From: Paraburkholderia bryophila
GTDB lineage: Bacteria; Pseudomonadota; Gammaproteobacteria; Burkholderiales; Burkholderiaceae
DNA: 64,000 nt
NCBI RefSeq assembly: GCF_003269035.1
Contig: NZ_QLTK01000028.1
Coordinates: forward strand, 1-64,000
Direction of reading: 5' to 3'
A program made the translations under genes and the position numbers. Below the pieces are notes generated by a model. It did not search any database. It was not told the DNA's origin and saw only the letters and a program-made list of their open reading frames with translations. Numbering within the stretch: position 1 is the first letter of the stretch; every line of letters starts with the position of its first letter. Of the stretch, positions 1-8,914 are shown one piece after another.

Positions 1-44
1 TGAGAGGCCACAGTACGTTTCTTTTTCATGATCGGCATATCCAT
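1..44 (-). CDS. Possible start of an off-edge gene (partial)
   Basis: On the minus strand an AAGGA Shine-Dalgarno lies eight bases before an ATG at 44, and the frame stays open to the window edge (MDMPIMKKKRTVAS). Only 14 residues are visible, so no function can be given. An imperfect inverted repeat (34-46 with 57-68) overlaps the start and could affect translation. It could also be a chance open frame. Confidence 0.25.
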   Translation of the reverse strand, partial: MDMPIMKKKRTVAS

Positions 45-120
45 GATATTCATCCTTCATGATATGCCTCGCCCACAAAATCACGGATAGGTCCCGAGAG
101 GCGGGATGAATGACGCCCTT

Positions 121-160
121 GTCACGAACGCGGAGTGTGCGAGAGCACGGATTCCAGATG
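121..160. repeat. 40-bp direct repeat, copy 1
   Basis: Forty bases here are identical to 258-297. In both copies a CACTACC-like stretch and, further on, a CCCACTT stretch follow, so the repeated unit is longer and degenerate. The region from 45 to 472 carries no convincing gene; open frames across it are repeat-derived. Such units look like dispersed intergenic repeats. Confidence 0.7.
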
Positions 161-257
161 AGCCACTACCGCGTCGACACGAGGAACCCACTTAGCAGGG
201 GCCGTGCTTGAACAACCGCCGCGGCGCGCGCAGCGCCGCTGGAAGAATGACTGCTGT

Positions 258-297
258 GTCACGAACGCGGAGTGTGCGAGAGCACGGATTCCAGATG
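258..297. repeat. 40-bp direct repeat, copy 2
   Basis: Exact copy of 121-160, 137 bp downstream. Together with the perfect inverted repeat at 362-396 it makes this a composite intergenic repeat region between the left-edge gene and the LysR gene. Confidence 0.7.
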
Positions 298-361
298 CAC
301 CACTACCCACACTGTGCGAGGGCCCCACTTAAGAATTAGCGGTGTGAGCCGCTTTCTTTTG

Positions 362-396
362 CCTACTTTTCTTTGCGGCAGGCAAAGAAAAGTAGG
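362..396. terminator. Perfect 15-bp inverted repeat
   Basis: Arms at 362-376 (CCTACTTTTCTTTGC) and 382-396 are perfectly complementary around a 5-base GGCAG loop. The hairpin lies downstream of the LysR gene that ends at 473 and could end transcription from either side, although no clean T-run follows. It also fits a dispersed REP-like palindrome. Function is inferred from position. Confidence 0.5.
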
Positions 397-472
397 TGCC
401 CCCCGCACAGGGGGAACGCTAATAGACCACCACGACATGACATCAAGAAAACGCCACCACAAAAAAAGAGCC

Positions 473-1417
473 CTAACCCTCACCCCGAATATGCTCGACC
501 AGGTAATCGATCAACACCCTCACCTTAGGCGGCAAAAACCGATTCGGCGGATACAACAACCAAACCTCCCCCACATAAGCCCGAGCCTCAAGCCGCCAAT
601 CCGGCAGAACCTGCACCAGCGCGCCGCTTATCAGCGCATCCGCAGCAGCAAACTCCGGCACGCTAGCCACCCCAAACCCTTGCTGCGCCGCTTCGATCCG
701 CGCACCCGCATGATTAGCAACATAGCGCCCTTTGACGTCAACGCTCTGCGTCTCAGCCCCACGCCGAAAGCGCCACCGATTATCGTCAGCGGTTTCGCCA
801 AGATGGATGCAGGCATGCTCGAGCAGATCACGCGGCATCACCGGCGTCCCGCGCTCCAGCAAATACCCAGGCGACGCCACCAGCAACCACCGCACCGTCC
901 CCAACCGACGTCCCGCGAGACTCTCCGGCGGATGCTCGGTCAAACGGATCACCAGATCGACATCCTCCGCGAGCGGATCCACGTCGTGATCGGTGAACAG
1001 CAGTTGCAGATCCACCTCGGCATACGCCCGTAAAAACCCCGCCATCAGCGGATGAATCACGCTCCTCGCAAACTGCGTCGGCGCGCTCAGACTCACCTTC
1101 CCCTGCGGTCGGCCGGCCAGTTGCCCGGCCGCATCGACCGCGCCCGAGGCGGCGCTCAGCATGTCGCGGCAATAACGCGCCACCTGGGCGCCCGATTCCG
1201 TAACCCGCACGGTACGCGTCGAGCGTTCGAGCAAGCGCGTGGCGAGCGCATCTTCGAGCCGCTTGATCTGCCGGCTAACCGTCGACGGCGTGCTCCCCAA
1301 CTGCCGCGCCGCCACCGAAAAATTGCCCGCGTCGACAACCCGGGCGAACACCGCCATATCCGGCAGCAAGGCGAAAAGTTCGGTAGGCGTCATGGCGGCG
1401 GACGGGTCGGTGAACAA
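473..1417 (-). CDS. LysR-family transcriptional regulator
   Basis: A 314-residue protein with the LysR architecture: an N-terminal winged helix-turn-helix (about residues 15-75, with NFSVAARQLGSTPSTVSRQIKRLE) followed by a periplasmic-binding-protein-like effector domain. Its length is normal for the family. It is transcribed divergently from the EamA transporter starting at 1518, with 100 bp between the two starts. That is the classic arrangement for a LysR protein controlling the neighbouring gene and itself. The inducer cannot be read from the sequence. The effector domain resembles the CrgA/DsdC-like group common in Burkholderiaceae. A second possible start, nine residues in (MTPTELF), cannot be excluded. 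Confidence 0.9.
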   Translation of the reverse strand: MFTDPSAAMTPTELFALLPDMAVFARVVDAGNFSVAARQLGSTPSTVSRQIKRLEDALATRLLERSTRTVRVTESGAQVARYCRDMLSAASGAVDAAGQLAGRPQGKVSLSAPTQFARSVIHPLMAGFLRAYAEVDLQLLFTDHDVDPLAEDVDLVIRLTEHPPESLAGRRLGTVRWLLVASPGYLLERGTPVMPRDLLEHACIHLGETADDNRWRFRRGAETQSVDVKGRYVANHAGARIEAAQQGFGVASVPEFAAADALISGALVQVLPDWRLEARAYVGEVWLLYPPNRFLPPKVRVLIDYLVEHIRGEG

Positions 1418-1517
1418 TCTATTAATGCATTTGCAACATAAACGCTGTGCACGGCACCCCGATTATCACCGCATACGCAAAACCGGACAATACGCACTTA
1501 TCCGCCGGAGGTCCGTC

Positions 1518-2465
1518 ATGTCGCAACACGCCCAACCAGTCCAACACGCCCAGCACAAGAACCAGCAACGCCTGCTCCTGATCTCCGATCTCATGCTGCT
1601 CGCAGTCGCGGTCGTATGGGGCACCAGCTACGGCGTGGTCAAAAGCGCGCTGGTGTTCTATCCCGTGCTGGGTCTACTCGCATTGCGCTTCGGCATCACC
1701 TTCGTGATCCTCTCACCGTCGTTGCGCCATCTGCGCGCAGCCGACGCCCGCGCACTGCGCGGCGTATCGATCGCGGGCCTGCTGCTGCTCGGCATCTTTC
1801 TCTGCGAGACGTTCGGCATTCTGCTGACGCGCGCCGCCAACGCCGCGTTTCTGATCAGCCTGTGCGTGGTGCTGACGCCGCTCGTCGAATGGATGATGCT
1901 CAAGCGTCGGCCAAGCCGTGTCGAGTGGATGGCGGTGGCGATGTCGCTGCTGGGCGCATGGCTGCTGGCCGGCGACGGCGCGCTCAGCCTCAATCCCGGC
2001 GACGCGCTGATTCTGCTCGCCGCCCTGCTGCGTGCGTTGACGGTGTGCGTGACGAAACGGGTCATGCGCGATTCGGCGTTGCCGCCTTTGACGGTGACCG
2101 CCGTGCAGTCGGGCGTCGTGGCATTCGGCAGCGCGGCGGCAGCGTGGCTGTTCGCGCCGCAACAGTGGCAAGCGGTGCCGTCGCTGGCGGGGCATCCGGG
2201 GTTCTGGGGTTACATCGCCTATCTGGTGCTGGCCTGCACGCTGTTCGCCTTCTTCGCGCAGAACTTCGCGATCAAGCGTAGCAGTCCGACCCGTGTGTCG
2301 TTGCTGATGGGCAGCGAACCGGCCTTTGGCGCGCTGTTCGCCTGCCTGTGGCTGGGCGAACGGATCACGGCGACCGCGTGGGTCGGCGGTGCGCTGATCG
2401 TCGCGGCATCCGTCCTCGCGACGGTGCGCTGGAGCGCATGGCGGGTGCGTACCGCGAGCGCCTGA
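1518..2465 (+). CDS. EamA/DMT-family membrane transporter
   Basis: A 315-residue integral membrane protein of the drug/metabolite transporter superfamily. About ten hydrophobic segments form two EamA halves; each carries the typical pattern, WGTSY near residue 35 in the first half and GSEPAFGALFACLWLGE late in the second. Members usually export amino acids or other metabolites, but the substrate is unknown here. The ATG at 1518 was chosen because GGAGG lies at 1507-1511, seven bases upstream; the open frame extends further upstream but runs into the divergent LysR gene. It is probably regulated by that LysR protein. Confidence 0.88.
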   Translation: MSQHAQPVQHAQHKNQQRLLLISDLMLLAVAVVWGTSYGVVKSALVFYPVLGLLALRFGITFVILSPSLRHLRAADARALRGVSIAGLLLLGIFLCETFGILLTRAANAAFLISLCVVLTPLVEWMMLKRRPSRVEWMAVAMSLLGAWLLAGDGALSLNPGDALILLAALLRALTVCVTKRVMRDSALPPLTVTAVQSGVVAFGSAAAAWLFAPQQWQAVPSLAGHPGFWGYIAYLVLACTLFAFFAQNFAIKRSSPTRVSLLMGSEPAFGALFACLWLGERITATAWVGGALIVAASVLATVRWSAWRVRTASA

Positions 2466-2518
2466 AGCGGCGCCCGCGCGCGTCGTCCGTCACCACCGTG
2501 GGCCATCCGCCTCACGGC

Positions 2519-3766
2519 TTAACGCGACGTAACCGCGCCCCGTTCGCTGACCACCTCGCCACGCTGCAGCACGAACGCGATCCGCTCGCCCTGCCCGGTC
2601 AGCAGGCCGATATCCTTGAGCGGATCGCCGTCCACCACCAGCAGATCGGCAATCGCGCCAACCTTCACCGCGCCCAGCTTGCCGCTCGGATCCACGATCT
2701 CCGCCGCGATCGTGGTCGCCGAACGCAACGCTTCAAGATTGCCGAGCACGTCGGCGCGAATCCGCAACTCGTCGCTCTGGAACGTGTGCATTTCGCCCAG
2801 CAGATCCGAGCCGAACCCCATCGGCACACCCGCCTTCGCGTAGATCTGCAACGAGTCGCGGCCCGCTTGCCGCACGGTTTCGACTTTCGCGATCGAATCG
2901 GCCGGCAAGCCGTAATCCGCACCGTGTTTGGCGAGCGCGTCGTAAGTCACCAGCGTCGGCACGACGAACGCGCCATGCTCGCGCATCAGGTTCGCGGCCG
3001 CTTCGTCGACGAGATTGCCGTGCTCGATCGTGCGAACGCCGCAGCGAATCGCACGCGAAATCGCGCGGCCGGTGTAAGCGTGTGCCATCACGTAGGTGTT
3101 GGCTGCTTGCGCCTCGGCGACGATCGCGCGGATCTCGTCCTCGGAATACTGTGTGTTGCCGATCGGATCGGTCGGCGACGCGACACCGCCGGACGCCATG
3201 ATCTTGATTTGCGTCGCGCCCTTCTGGATCTCTTCGCGCACGGCGAGCCGCACGGCATCCACACCGTCGACCACGCGCGCGATCGCGCCCGCGCGAAACG
3301 CGCACGAACACGGTTCCAGCGTATCGCCACGCGGCCGGAAATCGCCGTGGCCGCCGGTTTGCGACAACGCCTTGCCCGACGGGAAAATGCGCGGGCCCGG
3401 AATCAGGCCGCTTTCGAGAGCTTGCGTCAAACCCCAATCCGCGCCGCCCGCATCGCGCACGCTAGTGAAGCCGCGGCCAAGCATCGCCTTCAGAATCGGC
3501 AACGCGCGAATCGCGGTGAGAATATTCGGCTGCGCGGCGTTCACGCCGAGGTTCGCCCGCGAAGCGAGCACATGCACGTGGCAATCGATCAACCCGGGCA
3601 TCACCGTCTTGCCGCGCGCATCGATCACCCGCGCGTTGGGCAGGTCCACGGGACGATCGGTGACTTCGACGATCTGGCCGTTTTCGATCACGACATGATG
3701 ATGCTCGAGCCACGCGCCCTGCGTCAGATCGAGTACGTTGCCGCCGCTGATTACCGTAATGCTCAT
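2519..3766 (-). CDS. Amidohydrolase-superfamily metal hydrolase (prolidase/imidazolonepropionase-like)
   Basis: A 415-residue metal-dependent hydrolase. It shows the N-terminal beta-sandwich, the HVH metal site near residue 63, a lysine in the QIKIMASGG strand expected to be carboxylated, histidines in AHAYTG and EHGN, and the catalytic Asp in MGFGSD. This set matches the subgroup that includes Xaa-Pro dipeptidases and imidazolonepropionase-like enzymes. The exact substrate is not determined. It follows an MHS-type carrier on the same strand with an 81-bp gap, suggesting that an imported compound is hydrolysed in the cytoplasm. A GGGAAGACA ribosome-binding site precedes the ATG at 3766. Confidence 0.85.
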   Translation of the reverse strand: MSITVISGGNVLDLTQGAWLEHHHVVIENGQIVEVTDRPVDLPNARVIDARGKTVMPGLIDCHVHVLASRANLGVNAAQPNILTAIRALPILKAMLGRGFTSVRDAGGADWGLTQALESGLIPGPRIFPSGKALSQTGGHGDFRPRGDTLEPCSCAFRAGAIARVVDGVDAVRLAVREEIQKGATQIKIMASGGVASPTDPIGNTQYSEDEIRAIVAEAQAANTYVMAHAYTGRAISRAIRCGVRTIEHGNLVDEAAANLMREHGAFVVPTLVTYDALAKHGADYGLPADSIAKVETVRQAGRDSLQIYAKAGVPMGFGSDLLGEMHTFQSDELRIRADVLGNLEALRSATTIAAEIVDPSGKLGAVKVGAIADLLVVDGDPLKDIGLLTGQGERIAFVLQRGEVVSERGAVTSR

Positions 3767-3847
3767 TGCTGTCTTCCCTGACTGACTTGACCGACTTGAC
3801 TGGATGAAGGAATTCGCGCGGCACGCAGGGGCCGCGCGCCGACTGCT

Positions 3848-5155
3848 TCAGGCGCCGCGAAGACGCGGCTCGCGCACGAACAACGTGCCGGTGAGGCTGA
3901 TGGCCGCGGCGATCATCACGTAGATCGCGGGCGCCATATTGCTGCCGGTCGACGCGATCAGCCACGTAATGAAGAACGGCGCGAAGCCGCCGAAAATCGT
4001 CACCGCGAAGTTATAGGCAACGGAGAGTCCGGTGGACAGCACCTTGGTCGGAAACAGCTCGGAGAACGCGGCGAGAATCGGCCCGGTGTACATCGCGATC
4101 AGCAGGCCGAACACGCCCTGAAACACCATCAGCGAAGCGAGTCCCGGCGCGCGGTTGATATAGGCGAACATCGGCCATGCCAGCAGCAGGATCGCGGCGG
4201 CAGCGCCGGACAGGAAGCGGCGGCGGCCGAAGCGGTCCGCCAGTTTGCCGACCACCGGCGCGAAACACATGATCATGAAGCCGCCGAACATGCCCGCCGA
4301 GAACCCGGTGGATTGCGGCAGGTGCAAGGTGCGCACCGAATACGTCGGCATATAGAACAGCAGCACATAGGTGCAAACGGTCCACAGAATCACCATCGAA
4401 AAACTCGCGAAAGTTTCGCGTGGAAAACGTTGCAACACTTCGGCGAGCGGCGAATCGTTTCTGGCTTCGTCGGCGACCGCACTGAAGGCGGGCGTTTCAT
4501 CCATGCGGCTGCGAATGAAATAACCGACCGGTCCGATCAGAATGCCGATCAGGAACGGCATTCTCCAACCCCACGAATGCAGCGCGTCGGCGCTCAGACT
4601 CGCGGTGACGAACGTGCCGACCGCCGCGCCCAGCAACACCGCGAAGCCGATACTCGATTGAATCCAGCTCGAATAGAACGCGCGCTTTTCGACGGGCGCG
4701 TATTCGGTGAGAAACGCGGTGGCGCTGCCCATCTCGCCACCCGCTGAAAAGCCCTGCAACAAACGCGCGACCACGATCAGCACCGGCGCCCACAAACCGA
4801 TCTGGTCGTAAGTCGGCGCAAGGCCGATCAGCGCGGTGCCGAGCGCCATTAGCAGAATGGTCAGCGACAGCGCCGCCTTTCGTCCGACTTTATCGGCGTA
4901 GACACCCAACACGATCCCGCCCACCGGCCGCATGAAAAATCCCACGCCGAAGGTGGCCACGGCAAGCAGCAGCGAACTCAGCTCGTTACCGGTCGGAAAG
5001 AACAGCTTGGCGATGATGACCGCGAAGAAACTGTAGACGGTGAAGTCGAACCATTCGAGCCCGTTGCCGAGCACGGTGGCGACAATGGCGCGGCGGCGTT
5101 GCCGCGCTAGCGAATCGACGGACATCGTGGCGCTGGATACAAGCGTTCCTTGCAT
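3848..5155 (-). CDS. MFS transporter, metabolite:H+ symporter (MHS) type
   Basis: A 435-residue transporter with about twelve membrane segments. The N-terminus LGNGLEWFDFTVYSFFAVIIAKLFFP and the VGRKAALSLTILLM loop are hallmarks of the MHS branch (ShiA, ProP and KgtP relatives), which import organic acids or osmolytes with protons. The start at 5155 has a GGAAAGAG Shine-Dalgarno; the same frame continues upstream into the LysR gene and that part is not coding. It sits between a LysR gene and the amidohydrolase gene, all on the minus strand, so uptake plus hydrolysis of the same compound is likely. The substrate is unknown. Confidence 0.87.
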   Translation of the reverse strand: MQGTLVSSATMSVDSLARQRRRAIVATVLGNGLEWFDFTVYSFFAVIIAKLFFPTGNELSSLLLAVATFGVGFFMRPVGGIVLGVYADKVGRKAALSLTILLMALGTALIGLAPTYDQIGLWAPVLIVVARLLQGFSAGGEMGSATAFLTEYAPVEKRAFYSSWIQSSIGFAVLLGAAVGTFVTASLSADALHSWGWRMPFLIGILIGPVGYFIRSRMDETPAFSAVADEARNDSPLAEVLQRFPRETFASFSMVILWTVCTYVLLFYMPTYSVRTLHLPQSTGFSAGMFGGFMIMCFAPVVGKLADRFGRRRFLSGAAAAILLLAWPMFAYINRAPGLASLMVFQGVFGLLIAMYTGPILAAFSELFPTKVLSTGLSVAYNFAVTIFGGFAPFFITWLIASTGSNMAPAIYVMIAAAISLTGTLFVREPRLRGA

Positions 5156-5358
5156 GGTCTCTTTCCTCATCGGGCCGCGTGTCACGCGGGAGGCAGGCGG
5201 AAGTATCGGCAACTCGCCGCGCCGTGCTCGAACCTCGAACCTCGAACGGCGCCTTCGCATGCATAACGCCGATCCTAGTGAGACCAGAATTGTTTTCGAA
5301 ACGATAGATTCGCATGCATGCATGCGTACAGCGCATGCGAAACCGTTTTTACAGCGCT

Positions 5359-6276
5359 TCAGGCCGGCACGCCGCCGCGCTGTTCTTCGGCCTGCTCGAA
5401 CAGCCAGCGTGTGAACGTGCGGGCGGCCTGGTTCTGCGAGCGGTCGTTCGGCGACACCACATAGTAGCCGCCGCCGTGACTCGCCGAAGCCTGCGTGGCG
5501 CGCACCAGCAGGCCTTCGTTCAGACACGCATCGATCATATTGCGCCAGCCGAGCACCACGCCCTGACCGAGAATCGCCATCTGCACGAGCTGCGGATAAT
5601 GATTGACGACGACCGAACGCGGCACGGCCGGCAACTGCACGCCGTTCATGCCGAACCATTCGGACCACGACATCCATTGCCGCTGACCGTCTTCCTGCAC
5701 CAGCAGGGTTTCGTGCGCGAGTGCCGCCGGGTCCAGCACACGGCCCGCGAGATAGCCGGGCGAACACACCGGGTAGACCTCTTCGTCGAACAGTCGACGC
5801 GCGGTGAAATGCGGTTCGGCGCGCTGGCGAATGTAGTACAGCCCCACGTCGAATTCCGCGGGCGACAGCGACGCGAGTCCGTCGCGCACGATCATTCTGA
5901 TCTTGACGTTCGGATGCGCGGCACGAAACGCGCCGAGCCGCGGCGTGAGCCACAACACCGCGACGCCGGATGAACACGCAATCGTCAGTTCCTGATCGCC
6001 GTAATGCTTCATCACGTCGAGGGTCGCTTCGGAGCAACTGGCGAGCAGCCACTGCACCTGCTTGGCGTAACCTTCACCGGCGATCGTCAGACGTAACGCG
6101 CGGTGCTCCCGCACGAACAGCGAGCGGCCGAGAAATTCTTCCAGTTGAGCAATCTGCCGGCTGATCGCGCTCTGCGTCAAATGCAGTTCGGCGGCGGCCT
6201 TGGTGAAGCTGGCGTGCCGCACGGCCGATTCGAACGCGACGAGACACTGCAGCGGAGGCAAAGGAGCGATGCGCAT
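5359..6276 (-). CDS. LysR-family regulator, GcvA-like
   Basis: A 305-residue LysR protein. The start MRIAPLPPLQCLVAFESAVRH and helix-turn-helix SFTKAAAELHLTQSAISRQIAQLE (residues about 24-47) are typical of the GcvA/AmpR subgroup. The effector-binding domain covers roughly residues 92-300. It lies 203 bp upstream of the MHS carrier on the same strand and plausibly controls the carrier-amidohydrolase pair. Because it is co-oriented rather than divergent, its target is less certain. Confidence 0.88.
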   Translation of the reverse strand: MRIAPLPPLQCLVAFESAVRHASFTKAAAELHLTQSAISRQIAQLEEFLGRSLFVREHRALRLTIAGEGYAKQVQWLLASCSEATLDVMKHYGDQELTIACSSGVAVLWLTPRLGAFRAAHPNVKIRMIVRDGLASLSPAEFDVGLYYIRQRAEPHFTARRLFDEEVYPVCSPGYLAGRVLDPAALAHETLLVQEDGQRQWMSWSEWFGMNGVQLPAVPRSVVVNHYPQLVQMAILGQGVVLGWRNMIDACLNEGLLVRATQASASHGGGYYVVSPNDRSQNQAARTFTRWLFEQAEEQRGGVPA

Positions 6277-6333
6277 GATGACGAAAACCAGGTGACGATG
6301 ACGCCATCATAGCGGCCGCGCAGGCCGCTTCGA

Positions 6334-7587
6334 TCAACGGCTCGGCGCGAGCCCGTCTTCCGGTTCCAGTGTGCGGGTCCGCTTGAGTTCCGGGAAGAAG
6401 CGCATCCACAGCAGCGCGACCGCGATCGTCGCGATGCCGCCCACCAGCACGGCGGGTTGCGCGCCCCACCATCCGGCCGTCACCCCGGACTCGAATTCAC
6501 CGAGCTGATTCGACGTGCCGATAAAGAGCGAGTTGACCGCGCTGACGCGTCCCAGCATCTCCTCCGGCGTGCGCAATTGCACGAGCGACAGACGCACCAC
6601 CACGCTGATCGTGTCGGACGCGCCCAGCACCATCAATGCGAACAGCGACACGAAAAAGTCGTGCGACAGCCCGAACACCACGGTGGCCGCGCCGAACGCG
6701 ATCACGCCGCCGAACATGGCCGCGCCGGGCCGTTTGCGCAGCGGAAAATGCGCGAGCCACACAGTGCCCGCGAGCGCGCCGATCGCGGTGCCGGAGCGCA
6801 ACAGGCCGAGACCGAGTGGCCCCGTATGCAGGATGTCGCGCGCGAACACCGGCAGCAATGCGGTCGCGCCGCCGAACAGCACCGCGAACAGATCGAGCGA
6901 CAGCGCGCCGAGAATCACCGGCTGCTTGCGAATGAAGGCGATACCCGAGAACACCGATTCGAGTGTGACCGGTGCGCGATTGGCGGGCCGCGCCTGGAGC
7001 GGAATGCCCCACACGGCGGTGGCCGCCGCGGCGAACGACAGCATGCACGCAAGATAGGCCGCGCCGGGACCGATGCCGTACAGCAAGCCGCCCAACGCCG
7101 GACCGGCGATCTGCGCGGTCTGATTCGCGGAGGTGGCCCATGCCGTGGCTTTCGGCAACTGGCCGCGCGGTACGACGGCTGGCAACAGCGACGCGACCGC
7201 GGGCGATTCGAACGCGCGCGCCGCGCCGACGCAGGCCGCCAGCACATAGATGACCGGCGCGCTGATCCAGCCGCCGAAAGTGCCGCAAGCGAACAGCAAC
7301 GCCGCAACGCCTTCGAGCCCTTGGCAAATCGCGGCGATGCGGCGGCGGTCGTAACGGTCGGCGACCTGGCCGACCACGAGCGTCAGCACGAACATGGGCA
7401 GAAACTGCGCGAGGCCGACGAGGCCGAGTGCGAACGCGCTATGGGTGAGCGCGTAGATATGCCAGCCCATTGCCACGGCGAGCATCTGGAACGACAGCGA
7501 GGAAAGGATGCGGGTACACCAGAAACGCTGGAACGCGGGGTGTTTCGGCAAACTGACGGGTGAGGGGTCGGCGGGCGCAGGAGGCAT
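6334..7587 (-). CDS. MFS exporter, EntS/ENTS-like
   Basis: A 417-residue MFS transporter. Features are FQRFWCTRILSSLSFQMLAVAMGWHIYALT at the N-terminus, the loop QVADRYDRRRIAAICQ after the second membrane segment, and about eleven to twelve membrane helices. This pattern is shared with the enterobactin exporter EntS and related macrolide/siderophore exporters. There is no siderophore biosynthesis nearby, so the cargo is unknown. It is a single gene between the LysR gene (58 bp away) and the aminopeptidase gene. No clear Shine-Dalgarno sits before the ATG at 7587. Confidence 0.82.
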   Translation of the reverse strand: MPPAPADPSPVSLPKHPAFQRFWCTRILSSLSFQMLAVAMGWHIYALTHSAFALGLVGLAQFLPMFVLTLVVGQVADRYDRRRIAAICQGLEGVAALLFACGTFGGWISAPVIYVLAACVGAARAFESPAVASLLPAVVPRGQLPKATAWATSANQTAQIAGPALGGLLYGIGPGAAYLACMLSFAAAATAVWGIPLQARPANRAPVTLESVFSGIAFIRKQPVILGALSLDLFAVLFGGATALLPVFARDILHTGPLGLGLLRSGTAIGALAGTVWLAHFPLRKRPGAAMFGGVIAFGAATVVFGLSHDFFVSLFALMVLGASDTISVVVRLSLVQLRTPEEMLGRVSAVNSLFIGTSNQLGEFESGVTAGWWGAQPAVLVGGIATIAVALLWMRFFPELKRTRTLEPEDGLAPSR

Positions 7588-7771
7588 CGAGGTCTTGTTC
7601 TTGACTAGGCTGGCTGGGGCGGCAGCTAGTTTAGAGCAAGATCGGCGGTCGTGTGATTTCGTGCCGCGTGGCCCCTGCGCGGACCGTCGTGCGACTCATC
7701 GCGCGGCGCGTTTCGCTAATACGTGGCGAGCCCCTGAAACATCCCACATAGCGAGCGCGCCGCGCGGCGGA

Positions 7772-8896
7772 TCATGATCGGCGGCTTTCGTTGTCGGGCC
7801 GCCAACCGACTTCGCGAAGCGCGGCGAGCAAGCGCTCCGCACCGATCGCTTCCGCACGGGCGCCGCGTGCGTTCAAGTCTCCGGCGGCCAGCAGCGCGTT
7901 GACGATCGCCTCCTCGACGGCCTCAGCCGCGGCCGAGAAAAGCGCCGACATGTGATCGTTATTGACCATCTCGACGGTGCTGGTCGGCGCGCCGACGCGC
8001 CCATAGTTGGCGACCGGCAGCCCCGTGTTGCCCACCGAAAACGCGAGGAAGATATCGCCGCTCGGGTCTTCCGTGCCGCCGCCCATGCGCGCGATACCGA
8101 CACTGCCGCGCTGCGCGAGCCGCGTGCATTGATGCGGCAACAGCGGCGCATCCGTGGCGATGGTCACGACGATCGAGCCCATGCCCGCTTCGCCGGTGCG
8201 GCCGTCGGCGGTCTCGCGAAACGGCGAATGCACCTGCCCCAGCACTTCGCCCACCGGATAACCGGCCACACGCAACGCGTCGCGCCGCCCGTAGTTCGCC
8301 TGCACGAGGGCACCGACCGTCCAGCCGCCCTCGCCCGCTTTCAGAACCCGCGACGCCGTGCCGATCCCGCCTTTGAATTCATGACAGATCATCCCCGTGC
8401 CGCCGCCGACGTTGCCCTCCCTGACGTCGCCGGAACGCGCCTCGGCGCGCGCCCGCTGCACGTGGTCGGCGGTGACGTGCTGCCCCCAGATGTCGTTGAG
8501 CAACCCGTCGAAAGTTTCGAGCACGACCGGCATGCACCAGTAGACGTCGTTCGCCACGGCGTCGCGCTCGGCGGCGATCAGCGCGTCGCGTACCACGCCC
8601 ACGCTGTGCGTGTTGGTGTACGCGATCGGCGTGGTCAGCAACCCGGCTTCGCGGATCCATTCGAGGCCGGTCGCGTCGCCATTGCCGTTCAGCACGTGAC
8701 AGCCCGCGAAGCACGGTTGCAAACGCGCGCTGCCCGCGCGTGGTTCGATGATCGTCACGCCGGTATGCACCGACGCATCCCCCGCTTCGACATTCAGCGT
8801 GTGATGCCCGACCCGAACGCCGGCGACGTCGGTAATCGCATTGAAACGCCCGGGTGTGCCGCGCCCGATACGGATGCCAAGTTCTCTGCTACGCAT
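7772..8896 (-). CDS. P1-family (S58) aminopeptidase, DmpA-like
   Basis: A 374-residue N-terminal-nucleophile hydrolase of the DmpA/BapA group, which removes N-terminal D- or L-amino acids or beta-amino acids from short peptides and amides. Members mature by self-cleavage before a serine in a Gly-Ser step. Here the matching step is in GMGSIVVTIATDAPL, about residue 241. The NGNGDATGLEWIREAGLL and GGGTGMICHEFKGGIGTASR segments are family signatures. It starts 18 bp after the APC permease gene stops, with GGAAGACAGG as ribosome-binding site, so the two are one operon for uptake and cleavage of a peptide or amide. Confidence 0.87.
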   Translation of the reverse strand: MRSRELGIRIGRGTPGRFNAITDVAGVRVGHHTLNVEAGDASVHTGVTIIEPRAGSARLQPCFAGCHVLNGNGDATGLEWIREAGLLTTPIAYTNTHSVGVVRDALIAAERDAVANDVYWCMPVVLETFDGLLNDIWGQHVTADHVQRARAEARSGDVREGNVGGGTGMICHEFKGGIGTASRVLKAGEGGWTVGALVQANYGRRDALRVAGYPVGEVLGQVHSPFRETADGRTGEAGMGSIVVTIATDAPLLPHQCTRLAQRGSVGIARMGGGTEDPSGDIFLAFSVGNTGLPVANYGRVGAPTSTVEMVNNDHMSALFSAAAEAVEEAIVNALLAAGDLNARGARAEAIGAERLLAALREVGWRPDNESRRS

Positions 8897-8914
8897 TGCC
8901 TGTCTTCCTTCGAC

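Noticed and set aside
272..1033. Long plus-strand frame opposite the LysR gene
   Set aside because: It is the antisense shadow of the regulator; composition is Arg/His/Pro-rich with no domain.
2348..3781. 477-codon plus-strand frame
   Set aside because: Antisense to the amidohydrolase; Arg- and His-rich shadow typical of high-GC DNA.
5156..6052. Upstream extension of the MHS carrier frame
   Set aside because: It overlaps the LysR gene in another frame; a good ribosome-binding site marks the start at 5155.
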